Shown: piece by piece, positions 24,181 through 35,478 of the stretch
Layout: each line of letters begins with the position of its first letter
Position numbering within the stretch: the first letter of the stretch is position 1
Source of the DNA: Corylus avellana
Lineage: Eukaryota; Streptophyta; Magnoliopsida; Fagales; Betulaceae
Length of the DNA stretch: 64,000 nt
NCBI RefSeq assembly: GCF_901000735.1
Contig: NC_081549.1
Span: forward strand, 7,245,416-7,309,415
Direction: 5' to 3'
Made by a program: the position numbers and the translations under genes
Notes under the pieces: model-generated
What the model was told of the DNA's origin: nothing
The model's database searches: none
Seen by the model: only the letters and a program-made list of their open reading frames with translations

Positions 24181-24530
24181 GGGTGCATTTGGGAGTGGGA
24201 TTTCGCGACAAAATAATTTGTGTTTTTAAAAAATATTGCAAAATATAAGGTGTTTGACATTGCGATTTGAAAAGTATTTAATCTAAAATATGAAAATAAT
24301 AATAATAATAATAATAATAAAATAAAATTATAAAGTAGGGTTGAATGCTTATTTGAAAGTGAACAAATTTAAACCAGAATCACAATTCCGCATAGCAAAT
24401 TTTGATAAATAAAAAGATAAAAAAAACTTTTTAATATGTTTAACCAAACACCTTTTTGATTTTAAAAAGTTACGATTTCAAAAACGCAATTTTTAAAATC
24501 ACACATATTGAAACCGCAATCCCAAACAGG
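24181..24530. mobile_element. MITE with inverted GGG-TGCGATTT-type ends and an (AAT)n tract
   Basis: It opens 'gggtgcatttgggagtggga' and closes 'accgcaatcccaaacaggcc'. An (AAT)n microsatellite sits at about 24,293-24,319. It belongs to the same family as the 20,149 element, and a second partial copy follows at 24,575-24,710. Confidence 0.5.
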
Positions 24531-25172
24531 CCAGAAACTTTCAGAAAATATATTTTTTCAAATCTCAGGTAAGCATGTGTTTTTTTGAAATGTACAATTT
24601 TAAAGGTCAAAGTGCAATTTTGTCAAACATTTAACTGCGTTTTTAAAAATCACATTTTTCAAATCGTACATTTTGAAATTGCAAATCAAAACTGACCCAA
24701 CATAGCCACTCTAATCGCCCCCTTTTGTCTTTTTTTAATAGGAAAAAAAAAAAAAACTATGGCTTAAACCAACTGATTAATTAATCTATGTTATAATATA
24801 AGATTTCAGTCAAACAAACACTTGATAATGCTTTTGAACGGATGGTTCGATGAGACTTCCGACTCATGGCCAGCTGTTCTTGGGTCTCTTAAAGATCTTT
24901 GCTTCTTTAATGTTGTCTTTTTTAGCTTTGATTTAACGTGTTACCATAAAATCTATCGTTAAATCTAGGATTAACAGCTTTATTAGTTTGATTCCATCAA
25001 AGAACCTTGGTTTCGGAAAACGACACGCGCACGACTGGTTTTTCCCAAATCAATGCCTTTTTTTTTCTTTTTTTTTTTCAAAATTCTACAACCCCAAGTC
25101 TTTAATAAATATTATAAGAAAATAATTTTAATAACTATACATCAATATTTAACCATAAATACATAAATATTT

Positions 25173-25552
25173 GGGAAAACTTCACAGAAGACTCCCGAAC
25201 TTCTACATGTTTTGAAATACCCTTTTAAACTTCAAAATCTCTCAACTTAGTTCCCTGAACTTTCAATTGCTTTCAATTTGGACCCTCCGTCAATTTTAAC
25301 CGTTAAAAATACAAAAAAAATATATATATATATCCTTGATTTTTGTTTTTTTTTTTTAAATAAAAAAACGTTTTGGAAGTTGGAATTTTATACAAAAGTC
25401 AAGGGTATAAACGTCATGTAACGTTTAAAATCTGACGGAGGGTCCAAATTGAGAACAATTGAAAGTTCATGGGACTAAATTGAGAGATTTTGAAGTTTAT
25501 GAGAATTTATCAAATCAGGTGGAAATTCAGGGGTCTTCAATGAAGTTTCCCT
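25173..25552. mobile_element. Mutator-like MITE with 9-bp TSD
   Basis: Flanked by TAAATATTT at 25,164-25,172 and 25,553-25,561. The ends 'gggaaaacttcacagaagac' and 'gtcttcaatgaagtttccct' are inverted. Long arms (for example 'caatttggaccctccgtcaa' against 'tgacggagggtccaaattg') meet around a (TA)n stretch, making a nearly complete hairpin. It is non-coding; the short frame at 25,459-25,644 is part of an arm. A 9-bp TSD points to the Mutator superfamily. Confidence 0.85.
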
Positions 25553-26049
25553 TAAATATTTTTATTGTATATAAATTTATAACTGAAATGGAGAGGGGGC
25601 ATGGCCGATACCGGCCCCTTGGTTTTGTTTTTGCACACCTGTGAACGGGCGTGTATAAGTAATTCTATGAAATAAGTGATTTTGTTTTATAATATTAGTA
25701 ATAAATGGTATTCTTATAATTTTGATAAAAATAATGTGTTGATTGAGGGTTAATTAGATTCTTGGTTAATAAATAATGGACAATATTATTTTGACTAATT
25801 TTTAAACCAATAGGGCTTTAAGATTATAAATTTTTATAGGCATCTTATAATATTAAATTAATGGTACACTTGATTTGTTCCAATAATTATTTTAATATAT
25901 CTCACGGAGATGCAAGCATCGTGAATCTTGATACCAAACATATAATAACAACGGTCAAAGAAGACGTTAACGTCGTGATACGCCGTTAGAGAAAAATAAA
26001 AATATATTTGTAAAAAAACAAAAAAAAAAACAAATTACTGAAATAAAGA

Positions 26050-26350
26050 GATGAAATGTCAAGTCGTGGCGAAACAAAGCCGCTTTCCTCTACAGTGTAG
26101 TAGCAATGCAGTCACTGTCTCGTCCAATAGGATTGTTTGTCTCTAAGATGTCATCTTCCTATTGGACGGTGGTGGACAAGCCGTTCAAATTTCTTGTGTG
26201 ATCGTCACTAGTCTATTTTCTGTAGGCCCGCTCTCCCACTTTCTCCGATTTGTGGCTATTTTTTAGTCTCTGTCTCTTTCAATCTCCTGTGCTGCGTGTT
26301 GGTGGCAAGCTCAGTGGTTGTAGACTTGTAGTAGAAAGCCTTCAATGGAG
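26050..26350. other. Higher-complexity island, possible relic promoter
   Basis: It has a more even base composition than its flanks. An inverted repeat CGTCCAATAGGA (26,122-26,133) / TCCTATTGGACG (about 26,156-26,167) contains CCAAT in both orientations. No linked coding region was found on either strand. Confidence 0.3.
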
Positions 26351-26461
26351 TTTTCATGATTGTAACATACAGAAAACAGCCAAAACTAAAAAAAGATATG
26401 AAAAAAATAAAGAAATAAAATTTGAAAAATAACAAACACAAACATTTTATAATAAAATTAA

Positions 26462-26832
26462 GGAGTAACTTCACTTTAAACTCATGAATTATCAAGCAAT
26501 TTGACAAGTCCTTGAATTTTCAATTGCAGTCAATTTGAACCCTTCTATCAGATTTAGCGGTTAACTTTTAACGACAATACCTAAAAAGACCAAAATATCC
26601 ATGATTTTCGGCCCCTTTTTTTTTAATTTATTTGGAATTAATGGTACATTTGAAATTTTATAAAAAATTCAAGGGTATAAACGTTATTGTCTCACTTTTA
26701 ATATTTAAAATCTGAGGGGAGGGGTTTAAATTGACTGCAATTGAAAGTTCAGAGGTTCAAATTGAGAAATTTTAAAGTTTGGGTGCTTATCAAATTGCAT
26801 AGTAATTCAAGAGTTTAAAGTGAAGTTATTTC
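26462..26832. mobile_element. Mutator-like MITE with 9-bp TSD
   Basis: Flanked by TAAAATTAA at 26,453-26,461 and 26,833-26,841. The inverted ends are 'ggagtaacttcactttaaac' and 'gtttaaagtgaagttatttc'. The arms pair over most of the length. It belongs to the same family as the 25,173 element. Confidence 0.85.
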
Positions 26833-26921
26833 TAAAATTAAATTATATTGCAACAATCAATTAAATTGATTGTAATATTTTATATTGAAATGTATTAAAT
26901 TAATAGTTGGCTTTCTATTTC

Positions 26922-26925
<4 letters not shown>

Positions 26926-26955
<30 letters not shown>
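26926..26955. repeat. (TA)n microsatellite
   Basis: About 15 TA units without interruption. A second (TA)n tract lies at about 28,744-28,771. Confidence 0.9.
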
Positions 26956-26957
<2 letters not shown>

Positions 26958-27539
26958 GTTTATGCATTCACATCATGCACAACAAATTTTCTCTTAATTT
27001 TTCTATTTTAATTATCAATTTTTTTTAAAAAAACACATATATCACATTATATATTTTAGGCTTTTTAGTTATCAACTTTTACTATTTAATTTAAATATTA
27101 TTTCTCTTTCAAATCACTAACATTTTAATTAAAGTCGTGTGCATGTCTTAGGATAAGTTTCAATATTCATTAAATTTGTTAAACAACTCATTTTTACCCG
27201 AATACACGTTCCGACTAATCGAAATAACATTTAGCTAACCGAGTGTGAATGCATGGCGAAATTAAATTGGTTGAATGTACAATTATGTCGGTTTATAAAT
27301 AAATAATGAACAAAATGATGCTTTTGGCCCCTCAACCCCACCGAGCCTGAGAAGGCCAGAGCACTTGTTTTCCTCTAGAAGGCCAACACAATCTATAACG
27401 TCATAAATATTCGGATTTTCACGTCCGTATGGTTTGACCCTTCAAATTAAACCCCTACGTCCTCTATTTTATTTATTTATTTTTTTAAGGAAAGATGTTA
27501 CACATTCATTTAGAATTAATTTTTTTTGTCAATTTTCTT

Positions 27540-27830
27540 TTAAATTTCTACTGAAATTCTTAGAAGAATTCTAGTTTCTGAAATTTCAGATCTAGGTTAT
27601 TAGTAGTGGGACACGTGGCAGAACAATGACTATTGGATGAAAAATAGACGGTCTAGATTTGAAATTTCATAAACTGAAATTTCTTATTATTTTATTATTT
27701 TATTAGTAGTGGGACACGTGGCAGAATAATGACTCTTGAATGAAAAATGGACGACCTAGATCTAAAATTTCAGAAATTGAAATTCTCTAAAAATTTTAAT
27801 AGATCATGATCCTGTGAAGCCTACACTGGA
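27540..27830. mobile_element. Rearranged MITE with a repeated arm
   Basis: 'attagtagtgggacacgtgg' and the following 40 bp occur twice in the same direction (27,599 and 27,702). The flanks 'ctgaaattcttagaag' and 'aattttaatagatcatgatc' match the ends of the element at 34,434. It appears to be one element with a duplicated arm, or two overlapping copies. Confidence 0.55.
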
Positions 27831-27849
27831 TCTCATAGATTCAATAATA

Positions 27850-28116
27850 AATTTGATCATCTTTTATATGTAGATAATCACGGGACAAAAGATGAAAACA
27901 AAATATTTCTCTTTCTGAAAAGAGTATCATGTAAAATGGTTGATAAAATAAAAACGAGGTAAACTGACAATTTAATTTGTAAATTGCTCATCTTTTACAT
28001 GTAGATAATCACGAAATGGGACAAAAGATGAAAACAAAAGATTTATCTTTCTGAAAAGAGTGTCATGTAAAGTGGTTGATAAAATAAATACGAGGTAAAC
28101 TGACAAATTAATTTGT
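27850..28116. repeat. Two-copy tandem duplication, about 131-136-bp period
   Basis: 'tgtagataatcacg', 'gggacaaaagatgaaaacaa' and 'cgaggtaaactgacaa' recur in order, with a 5-bp length difference between units. It is non-coding. Confidence 0.8.
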
Positions 28117-28137
28117 AAAGACTTATAATAAAAATTA

Positions 28138-28473
28138 GGAAAAAATTCACTTTATCTCCCTGAAATTTCAGGAGTTTTTCAATTTGAACCCAAAAGTTTA
28201 AAAAGTGGCAATGTACCTCCCCAATGTTTCAAAAATTTTCAATTTAAACCTTCCGTTAATAATTTCCGTTAAATTGGACGGAAATCTCTAAAATTACATA
28301 ATTACCCTCAGACTTTTTTTAAAAAAATTTCCGTCCAATTTAACGGAAATTGTAACGGAAGGTTTAAATTGAAAGTTTTTGAAACATTGGGGGGGTACAT
28401 TGCCACTTTTTAAACTTTGGGGTTCAAATTAAAAAACCTCTGAAACTTTAGGGGGGTAAAGTGGATTTTCTCC
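28138..28473. mobile_element. Mutator-like MITE with 9-bp TSD
   Basis: Flanked by TAAAAATTA at 28,129-28,137 and 28,474-28,482. The ends 'ggaaaaaattcactttatct' and 'taaagtggattttctcc' are inverted. The arms 'ccgttaaattggacggaaat' and 'atttccgtccaatttaacgg' form an almost perfect stem. It is the third clear member of this family within 3.3 kb. Confidence 0.85.
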
Positions 28474-28489
28474 TAAAAATTATACTACT

Positions 28490-28738
28490 TTAACAGCATT
28501 TGATGTAAAATGGTTTACTTTATTAGTTGTTTCTGTAATTATAAAAAATTGTTTTCCCTTATATAGCCAATGGATTTCTTCCCAATTAATTACTTATTAA
28601 AAAAAAAAAATCTTCCCAATTAAATGGCCGGTGATGGCAGGCCTTTGTCTCTTCGCATGGCTTGGATCTTATAAACCTATTAGCAAAATCAATTTCTTCT
28701 GTTCAGATATTGGTGGGTGTAGACTATATAAAACATAA

Positions 28739-28775
<37 letters not shown>

Positions 28776-29790
28776 TATTTGAGGAACATTCTATCCATAG
28801 GTTAAATAGAGATAATTCCAATAGCCTTTCACTAGAATATCAATTACTACGGCAATAATTTTAAAATTACAGTACTGTGAGATTTGATCTTTGTCTTGCT
28901 AGCTGTATGAGTCATGACCCTTCGTTTATTATTAAATAAATAATAATAATAAAAAAAAAAAGAATAAGACAAATTATGTTTCGTAAACATAGATGGGAAT
29001 TTCCACATGGCTTCCTGGCCAATTGGTTTCAAGTTGGCAAATTAATAACAATGATTACTCTATAATTTCTTATCATTTTTTTAATATATATTTATAATTG
29101 GATTCCAATATGAATTTATAAGGACTGCTCCAATCACTGCAATGAAATGCATTGTATTCTCAGTCCAGATTGTGACTCACACACACATAATATATTCAAA
29201 ATAATAAAATCTTCAATGCCTACGTGACATATACCCTACAAATTCGGAAATCTTCATGCTGTTTAATTACTTAAATCAATTAATTTATACTTTGAGGACA
29301 GCAAATTCATCTCTCTACCATATTTTTTTTTTTTAAAAAAAAAGGGTAAGTTTGTCTTTTCAGCTTCAAGCACGAGTGATACAAATCTTGATTACAAAAT
29401 AAAGAGATGGTGCCTAAGTACACATGATTAAGAATTAAGATTAAATTTAAGCTTAAGAGTGAGAATTCGTGTTCATGTGTCGGGTTTTGATTGTATTGAA
29501 TCATAGGTATAGAATTATATAGGTTGGACTCTTCAATCCTAATTTACTAACATAATGTTGGATTCATATCAGGTTCACGGGTAGTGTAAAAAATTGTCAA
29601 TTCTAGTGTCGTGTGTCGGGTTTGGACCGTGTTCTGTCTAAATATGAATAAAAAACTATATAAGTCAATTATAACCCGATCAATTAGATTAACATGCCAA
29701 AATTTTCAACTCACTAATTTCGTTTTTGGTTCATGTTGAGTCTTGGTATCGTTAGGATGAGGCATGGCAAGGGGCTTAGAGTGCGTCATA
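28490..29790. other. Gene-free spacer with a dispersed-repeat copy
   Basis: AT-rich sequence. Around 29,460-29,720 is a copy of the repeat containing 'gtgtcgggttt' and 'cggttcacgggt'-like motifs, shared with 15.0, 40.0 and 41.1 kb. No credible open frame was found. Confidence 0.4.
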
Positions 29791-29794
29791 TATG

Positions 29795-30079
29795 TTAAAT
29801 CACCAATTTTTTCATAAACTTAAGTTTATAGGAAGAGATAAATTTAATCACTTAATCATTACTGTAACATTCCCTCTCACGTGTGAGTTCAAACTCCATT
29901 TTAATATGTGAGACCCAACATGCGGAATATTTAATTTAAATGGAGGTGATTTGATGGAATCAAGGTTCGATCTCATAACTTTTTGACTCTGATACCATAT
30001 TAAATCACCACTTTTCTAAGCTTATAGGAAAAAATAAATTTAATCACTTAATCATTACTTTAATAATATCCCCCACTAC
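29795..30079. repeat. Direct repeats about 205 bp apart
   Basis: 'ttaaatcacca' through 'aatcacttaatcattact' occurs at 29,795-29,877 and again at 30,000-30,079. The intervening sequence includes 'gactctgataccatatt', which resembles LTR-adjacent sequence. It could be a decayed short LTR-type (TRIM) element or a plain tandem duplication. Confidence 0.45.
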
Positions 30080-30229
30080 TACATTGTTGCATGATGGTTA
30101 ATTGTAATTCAACCCTACCTAAATCCTAATTACATAGTGAAAAGAACAAGACGAGGTTTGGTAGGCCAGAAGCATGTGGTCTGAATCGTCTGATGCATGC
30201 ACTTCTCTTGCACTTTACATTTTGTGGAG

Positions 30230-30950
30230 AGTTATAGGAACACATTGCCTCAATAGAAACTGATTATAATGTCTATCTCAAGCTTCATTTTCAATCCCAA
30301 TTCCACCCCACTTACAAGCTGCAATAGTGTTTGTCACTTACATAATAAAAATATTCAGTTAACGTGAATACGTCGCGTTAACTGGCACTGGTGTGAAGAA
30401 TAGCGTTACTGGCTTCTTAAACAAATGCCCTCGAAAGTGACATATCGGGGCGACCCAAATCAGAATAAAATGATTTTGTTTAGTTTAGGGCAAACCCAAA
30501 TGTCTTAGCATGGAAGTAGAAGCAATGAGAGGAGTAGATAGGAGGAGTGGGGATGAAGAATTCAAACTGGGTTTCAAGTTGAAGGGAAAATGGAATCATT
30601 TCCCCAACTTGAAAGGGTCTAAAAACGTCAAAACAGGCCAAAAGCCAAGCTGTAAAGCCAAAGGGTGTCCCATCAAGAGAGGAAAATATTAACTTGTGTG
30701 TGTGCCTCACAGAAAGGATACCCAAAAAGTCATCCATCCCTACCCACCCTTTTAAGCAAAAAACCACATGGCCACCCAGCCCATGTGTCGCGCATGGAGT
30801 CAAACGTCTGTGTCCAAAGTCATCACTAACTCTCATTGGTTGGGCCACCTTAAACGTTGACTTATCATTATTATTCACTAATATAACACAATTAATGCCA
30901 ACCCCAAAAACAACAAAAATTGTTGTGTGGGAAAAAAAAACTAACTAAAT
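30230..30950. other. Possible single-copy island, short open frames only
   Basis: It has less A/T-tract sequence than the flanking DNA and no repeat partner in this window. The open frames at 30,510-30,692 (60 residues, basic), 30,694-30,948 and, on the minus strand, 30,878-30,480 (132 codons) have no recognised domain and no supporting splice signals. An unannotated transcript is possible but unproven. Confidence 0.25.
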
Positions 30951-30959
30951 CCAATAAGA

Positions 30960-33900
30960 AATTTGGAAATAAGTTAATCGCACATTTTAAAACTACAAAA
31001 CCAATCAAACGCTAAATCTGAACCGTTGACTAAAACCTCGGGAGAATAAAAAAAAATAAAAGTTGATATGCTCATCCGGGGGTCTTAGTTCATTTGTCAA
31101 AACTTTTTTTAGTGTGGGTTTTGTTTTCATGCTTAAAAAAATGTTTTGATTTGCTGTGCATATGAAAGTACTTTTGAGTATTTTGTAAGTGTTTTTATAT
31201 TTTGAGTTGTTTGTTAATACTTTTACTCTAATATCTGTCTGTTGATGAGTCTCCGGGAGTGTTTTTTTGTATTTATTTGTAAACTTGTTCTGACGTGACA
31301 TGAAAGTGAAAATCGTTTTTATGTTTCAATTATTTGTTAAGAAAACAAAAACCAAAACAAAAATTTTCAACTAACATAGATTTTGGCTTTATTTGACATG
31401 GAATTAAAAAAGAAAAAGAAAAAAAGAAAGTGTTATGAAATCAGCAAAAATGACCATATTGATAGTGAGGACTTTTATTTAAATTGCAATAATGTGATTG
31501 TGTGCAGTATTTTGGGATACTAATAATTGTAAATGATTCAAGAGTTAGCCCACCATTGGGTTCAATCCTTGTGAAAGCAAGCCATACCCCATGTCTCCAT
31601 CAACCCCTTTTCTAACCCTAAAAGTCTGAACTTGACGTGAAAAAGGGGAGATTAATTAAATACAAGTTAATTAGAATTTGTAATTACACAAATGCTCCTT
31701 CTAGGATTTTGAATTTTGACTATAAATTATTATTCATAAAAAGAAAAAAGAAAAAAAAAAAGTAACTATTTTTGTAAAGATGCATATACTGGCCATTACT
31801 CATTAGGTTGGTGGTCAGATTACTTAGAAGTAAAAATTTAGAATCATGAGAACTTGTACTACTTTGAGCACCTGGTATTCAATTCCCTATAACTTACAAT
31901 AAAAGAATGAAAAATAGTAAGTCTATACGTCTACTCACAAAAGGTAAAAAGAGGCCACCCAACCTTCCAAATTTTTTTATTTTAAAGCAAGAAAGATAGG
32001 CGGGATAAATTAACTGTAACTATTTTACTTAGGCGTGATCATAGTAGTATTTGCTCGCTGAGAGCCGCACAAAAAGGGCTTAGATGGTGAAAATTTTACA
32101 AGCGCTTCCTCAAGTCTGATTGAATCATAGTGTAACACAGTCCTATCAAAACATCAGTGACACCCAAAATGGTTAATACTAATAGGACTGATGATTCTCA
32201 TTTAGAAAGTTGAACTCTCATCCTAATACATGTCTAACCACTTTAAAATTTTTTTTGAGACTGCTGAACCACCACTACTGATAATCACCCGACCTTTCAA
32301 TTGATGTGTGGGGTATGGTTTGAGATTTTTATTTGTTAATAGCAGTTGGTTGAGATATATTTATTAGCTCCTGCTTGAACAGGGAAAATTAAGTTTGAAT
32401 TCTAAATAACATTTTTCCATGACCAGTCTAAAGGGATTTTTAGTCTTTGCAATTATTTGCTACATGTGAGAAAGGGAATTCCACTTATTTTGACGATTAG
32501 TCGCAGTCATATTGAATTCCCAACGCTTCGTCATAATTTTTTTTTTTTTTTAAAAAAAAAAAAAAATTAGAGAAATTAGATAATCTAGTGATTTGAACAA
32601 CTCGTTGGTTATCAATTTGTAATGAAAATTAACTTAAATCACTCAAAGTTCAACAACCAAGATATAAATTTAAAAAAATTGCTTTAAAATGTTTATAAGA
32701 TCATGTTTAGTATGTAAGAATAGAACCGGAAATAGAATATTTATTATGTTGTTTAGTTACGAGAATATAAAACAATGAACAATTAAGAGAACTTTGGCAG
32801 ATCTTCCTCTGATGTTTAAGTTAGCTCATTTAATTCAAGTGTATGCTCAAAGCCAAATTATTTAGTCTAGGTGTTGTATTTGGTGTAGGGGCCTATTTAT
32901 ATGCAAGGTTGTAGAATTGGACTCATACTAGGTCTCATTTTTCAACTTGATATAAGAGTGCCAAGAATTTGAATTGGCTTGAGGTCCTACTCTAATTAGG
33001 TTTGAAGTACGGCTATTGTATCAGATTCTTGAAAGAGTTCTAATCGGTCTTGGATTAAGATCCATACTCCTATAGTGCTTTATGTCGGTTAAGAGATGAA
33101 AGTTCCTGGAATCTTTCGTATTGAAGTAATACCTATCACCTCGGGAGATGTTTTGTCCCGGAGATATCCGATGATCTCGGGAGGTGCTTGTCCTAGGAAT
33201 AACTCTTTGAATACTTTGTGTCTTCCCGGGATATGCCAATCCCGGGAATTTTCCTATCTGGGTCGTGGGCCTATCATTGGTCTAAAAGCCCAGGATCTAT
33301 AGGGTTAGCTGAGTAGGATTATTCCTAATACAATTCATAATTATTCCTCTAAAATGAGAAATAATTACTTCTCCTTTGAGGTTCAAAATATGTATTCACC
33401 CATGAATTAAAAAAATCAAAAAAAATTTGGGTGGTCGCACCATCTCCGAAGCTCCTTGTTCATGCGTGGTACGACCACACTCGATATGCACTGTCGGGGC
33501 TGGCCGCAACCACCGTTATGGCTTGGGAGTGGTTGCAGGCCTTGCGACGACTTCTGAATAGTCATATAGTGGTCACAACTACCAGATGGCTTGGATCTGG
33601 TCCACGATGGTCGGGGTGGCGCTGACCAGGAGGAGTGTGTACTATTATTATGTTATTTTTTTTAAGTAATGGTATTTTAAGAAATTTAGTTGAAATTTAA
33701 ATTCATTTTAGTTAGAAATTTTGGTTATTCATGTGTTGTTATCGAACGAATAAAAATGATCATTTAATTCTAATTTGTTGTATTCCACCCACATAATCAT
33801 CATTCCAGTATATCAATCGTGCCTAAATTAAATTAACCTTAAATAGGAAGCAATTACAGTGTAACACTTACCTTGGAATAGGATTTTGCCCCAAATTAGT

Positions 33901-34425
33901 TATCTTTCTTTACACTTATCATTATTTTCAATTTAATAAAATTTAAATTATCTTATTAAAAAATAAGATTATAATTTAAATTTTCTAAAAGATATAAAAG
34001 ATAATAACAAAATAAAAGAAAAACTTCATGCATCTCCAAACTACTAGGCCTTTTGCAATATCTCCAAAAGTTAAAAAAAAAAAAAAAAAGGTTTGTAATG
34101 TGAGTGTTGGTTGTATCAGCCACTTTTAATTACTCCTTGTCGTTAGGAATTTTGTTAACCCAAACAATTAATGAGTGAAATGTCCCATTTACCCCTGTAA
34201 ACATTTTAAAATACAAATATACTCTTTAAGTTAAAAAAATAAATAAAAAAATAAAAGAAAGATAAGGCCGTGGGTGATTTTTTACACATTTTTTATTTTG
34301 TGAATGAATATATTTTGGTCATTTTTCGCTTCTTTCATTAATCTTTAATGAAAATCCTAACGGAGAGGTGATTGAAAGGAATTGATAGAACATTCACATT
34401 GTAAAATTTTAAATTTTGAAGGAAC
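30960..34425. other. Gene-free spacer
   Basis: Mostly AT-rich repeats. The section 32,860-33,330 ('gggcctatttatatgcaagg', 'ctcgggaggtgcttgtccta', 'cccgggaattttcc') looks like a decayed LTR, but I could not find its ends. The section 33,430-33,620 is a GC-rich island with one short open frame and no family match. Confidence 0.35.
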
Positions 34426-34433
34426 ATTGCATA

Positions 34434-34645
34434 GGATCAAGATCTACTGAAATTCTTAGAAAATTTTAGTTTCTAAAATTTTAAATTTAAGCCGTCCATT
34501 TTCTATCAAATGGTCATTGTTCTGCAATGTGTCTCACTATTAATAAAATAATAAATATTTATTACTTTATTAGTAGTAGGATACGTGGCAAAACAATGAC
34601 TCTTAGATGAAAAATAGACGACGTAGATCTGAAATTTCAAATCCT
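34434..34645. mobile_element. hAT-like MITE with 8-bp TSD
   Basis: Flanked by ATTGCATA at 34,426-34,433 and 34,646-34,653. The arms 'aagccgtccattttctatca' and 'tagatgaaaaatagacgacg' are inverted, and the ends carry 'ggatc' and 'atcct'. It is related to the rearranged copy at 27,540-27,830. An 8-bp TSD suggests hAT. Confidence 0.65.
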
Positions 34646-34659
34646 ATTGCATAAGGCGT

Positions 34660-35204
34660 GATAATTTAGAGGGATAATAACAATCTTCTTTATCTCATTT
34701 AAAATAATTAGAATTTAAAATTATTGCATTAATATATCTAACCGTGTAAATAATATTACATTTATTTAAAGATTTAATGAAAAAAAGTGACATTATATCC
34801 GCCAACATTGAAATTCTTGTTAAAGGAAGGATAAGGCTTAAGCTAAGCTTTCCTTAAAAAAAAACAAAAAAAAACAGCTGTTCGGTTAGGAGGATTATCC
34901 AACGATTCTCTTAACTGGATAAAACTCAAAAAGCAATCCGGATATAATATAACAAACAAACCCTGAAAGCGAAGACCAAAACAGGACGGAAGTCAACTAC
35001 CTCGTTAATACGCCGTTAGTCCCGGTGATACCCACAATGTCACAAAAACAATCCGTTGTTTTATTCAATAACCCTTAACCCAGGATGGTCTCTCACTGTT
35101 AACCCAACCATGGTTAACAACGAAGACTCTTTAAAGTTTAACCCAACCAATCCCCGACCCGAGTAGTTCCCTCATTTCCCAAACCCATCAACGTTGCCAC
35201 AGTA
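34660..35204. other. Spacer upstream of the NT-C2 gene
   Basis: AT-rich to about 34,900, then more complex sequence with several 'aacccaacca' and 'ccttaaccc' motifs up to the promoter. I saw no gene. Confidence 0.35.
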
Positions 35205-35257
35205 TTCTATCTCTCTCTCTCTCTCTCTCTCTGTTTCTCTCATCGCCACTATATAAC
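35205..35257 (+). promoter_or_regulatory. (CT)n tract and TATA box of the NT-C2 gene
   Basis: (CT)11 at 35,211-35,232 is followed by TATATAA at 35,250-35,256. Transcription would start near 35,285, leaving a leader of about 190 nt before the ATG at 35,479. A CT-rich patch beside a TATA box is a common plant core-promoter arrangement. Confidence 0.6.
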
Positions 35258-35478
35258 GGCATATTCTCTTCCAATCCTTTTCTCTCTCACTTTCTCTCCC
35301 CGGAGTTTTTCTCGGATGTGAAAAAAAAAAGGGGATAAATTTAACCGTTTGGAGTTTTGTGTGTTTCGTTTTTCTCTTTCCTAAATTTCTCTACGGATTT
35401 CTTGGGGCTGTGTTCGGGGATTTTCGCGACAATTGGGTTTCGTTGATATTAAGGTGGTTGCTTTTGTTTGGTTGGGAA

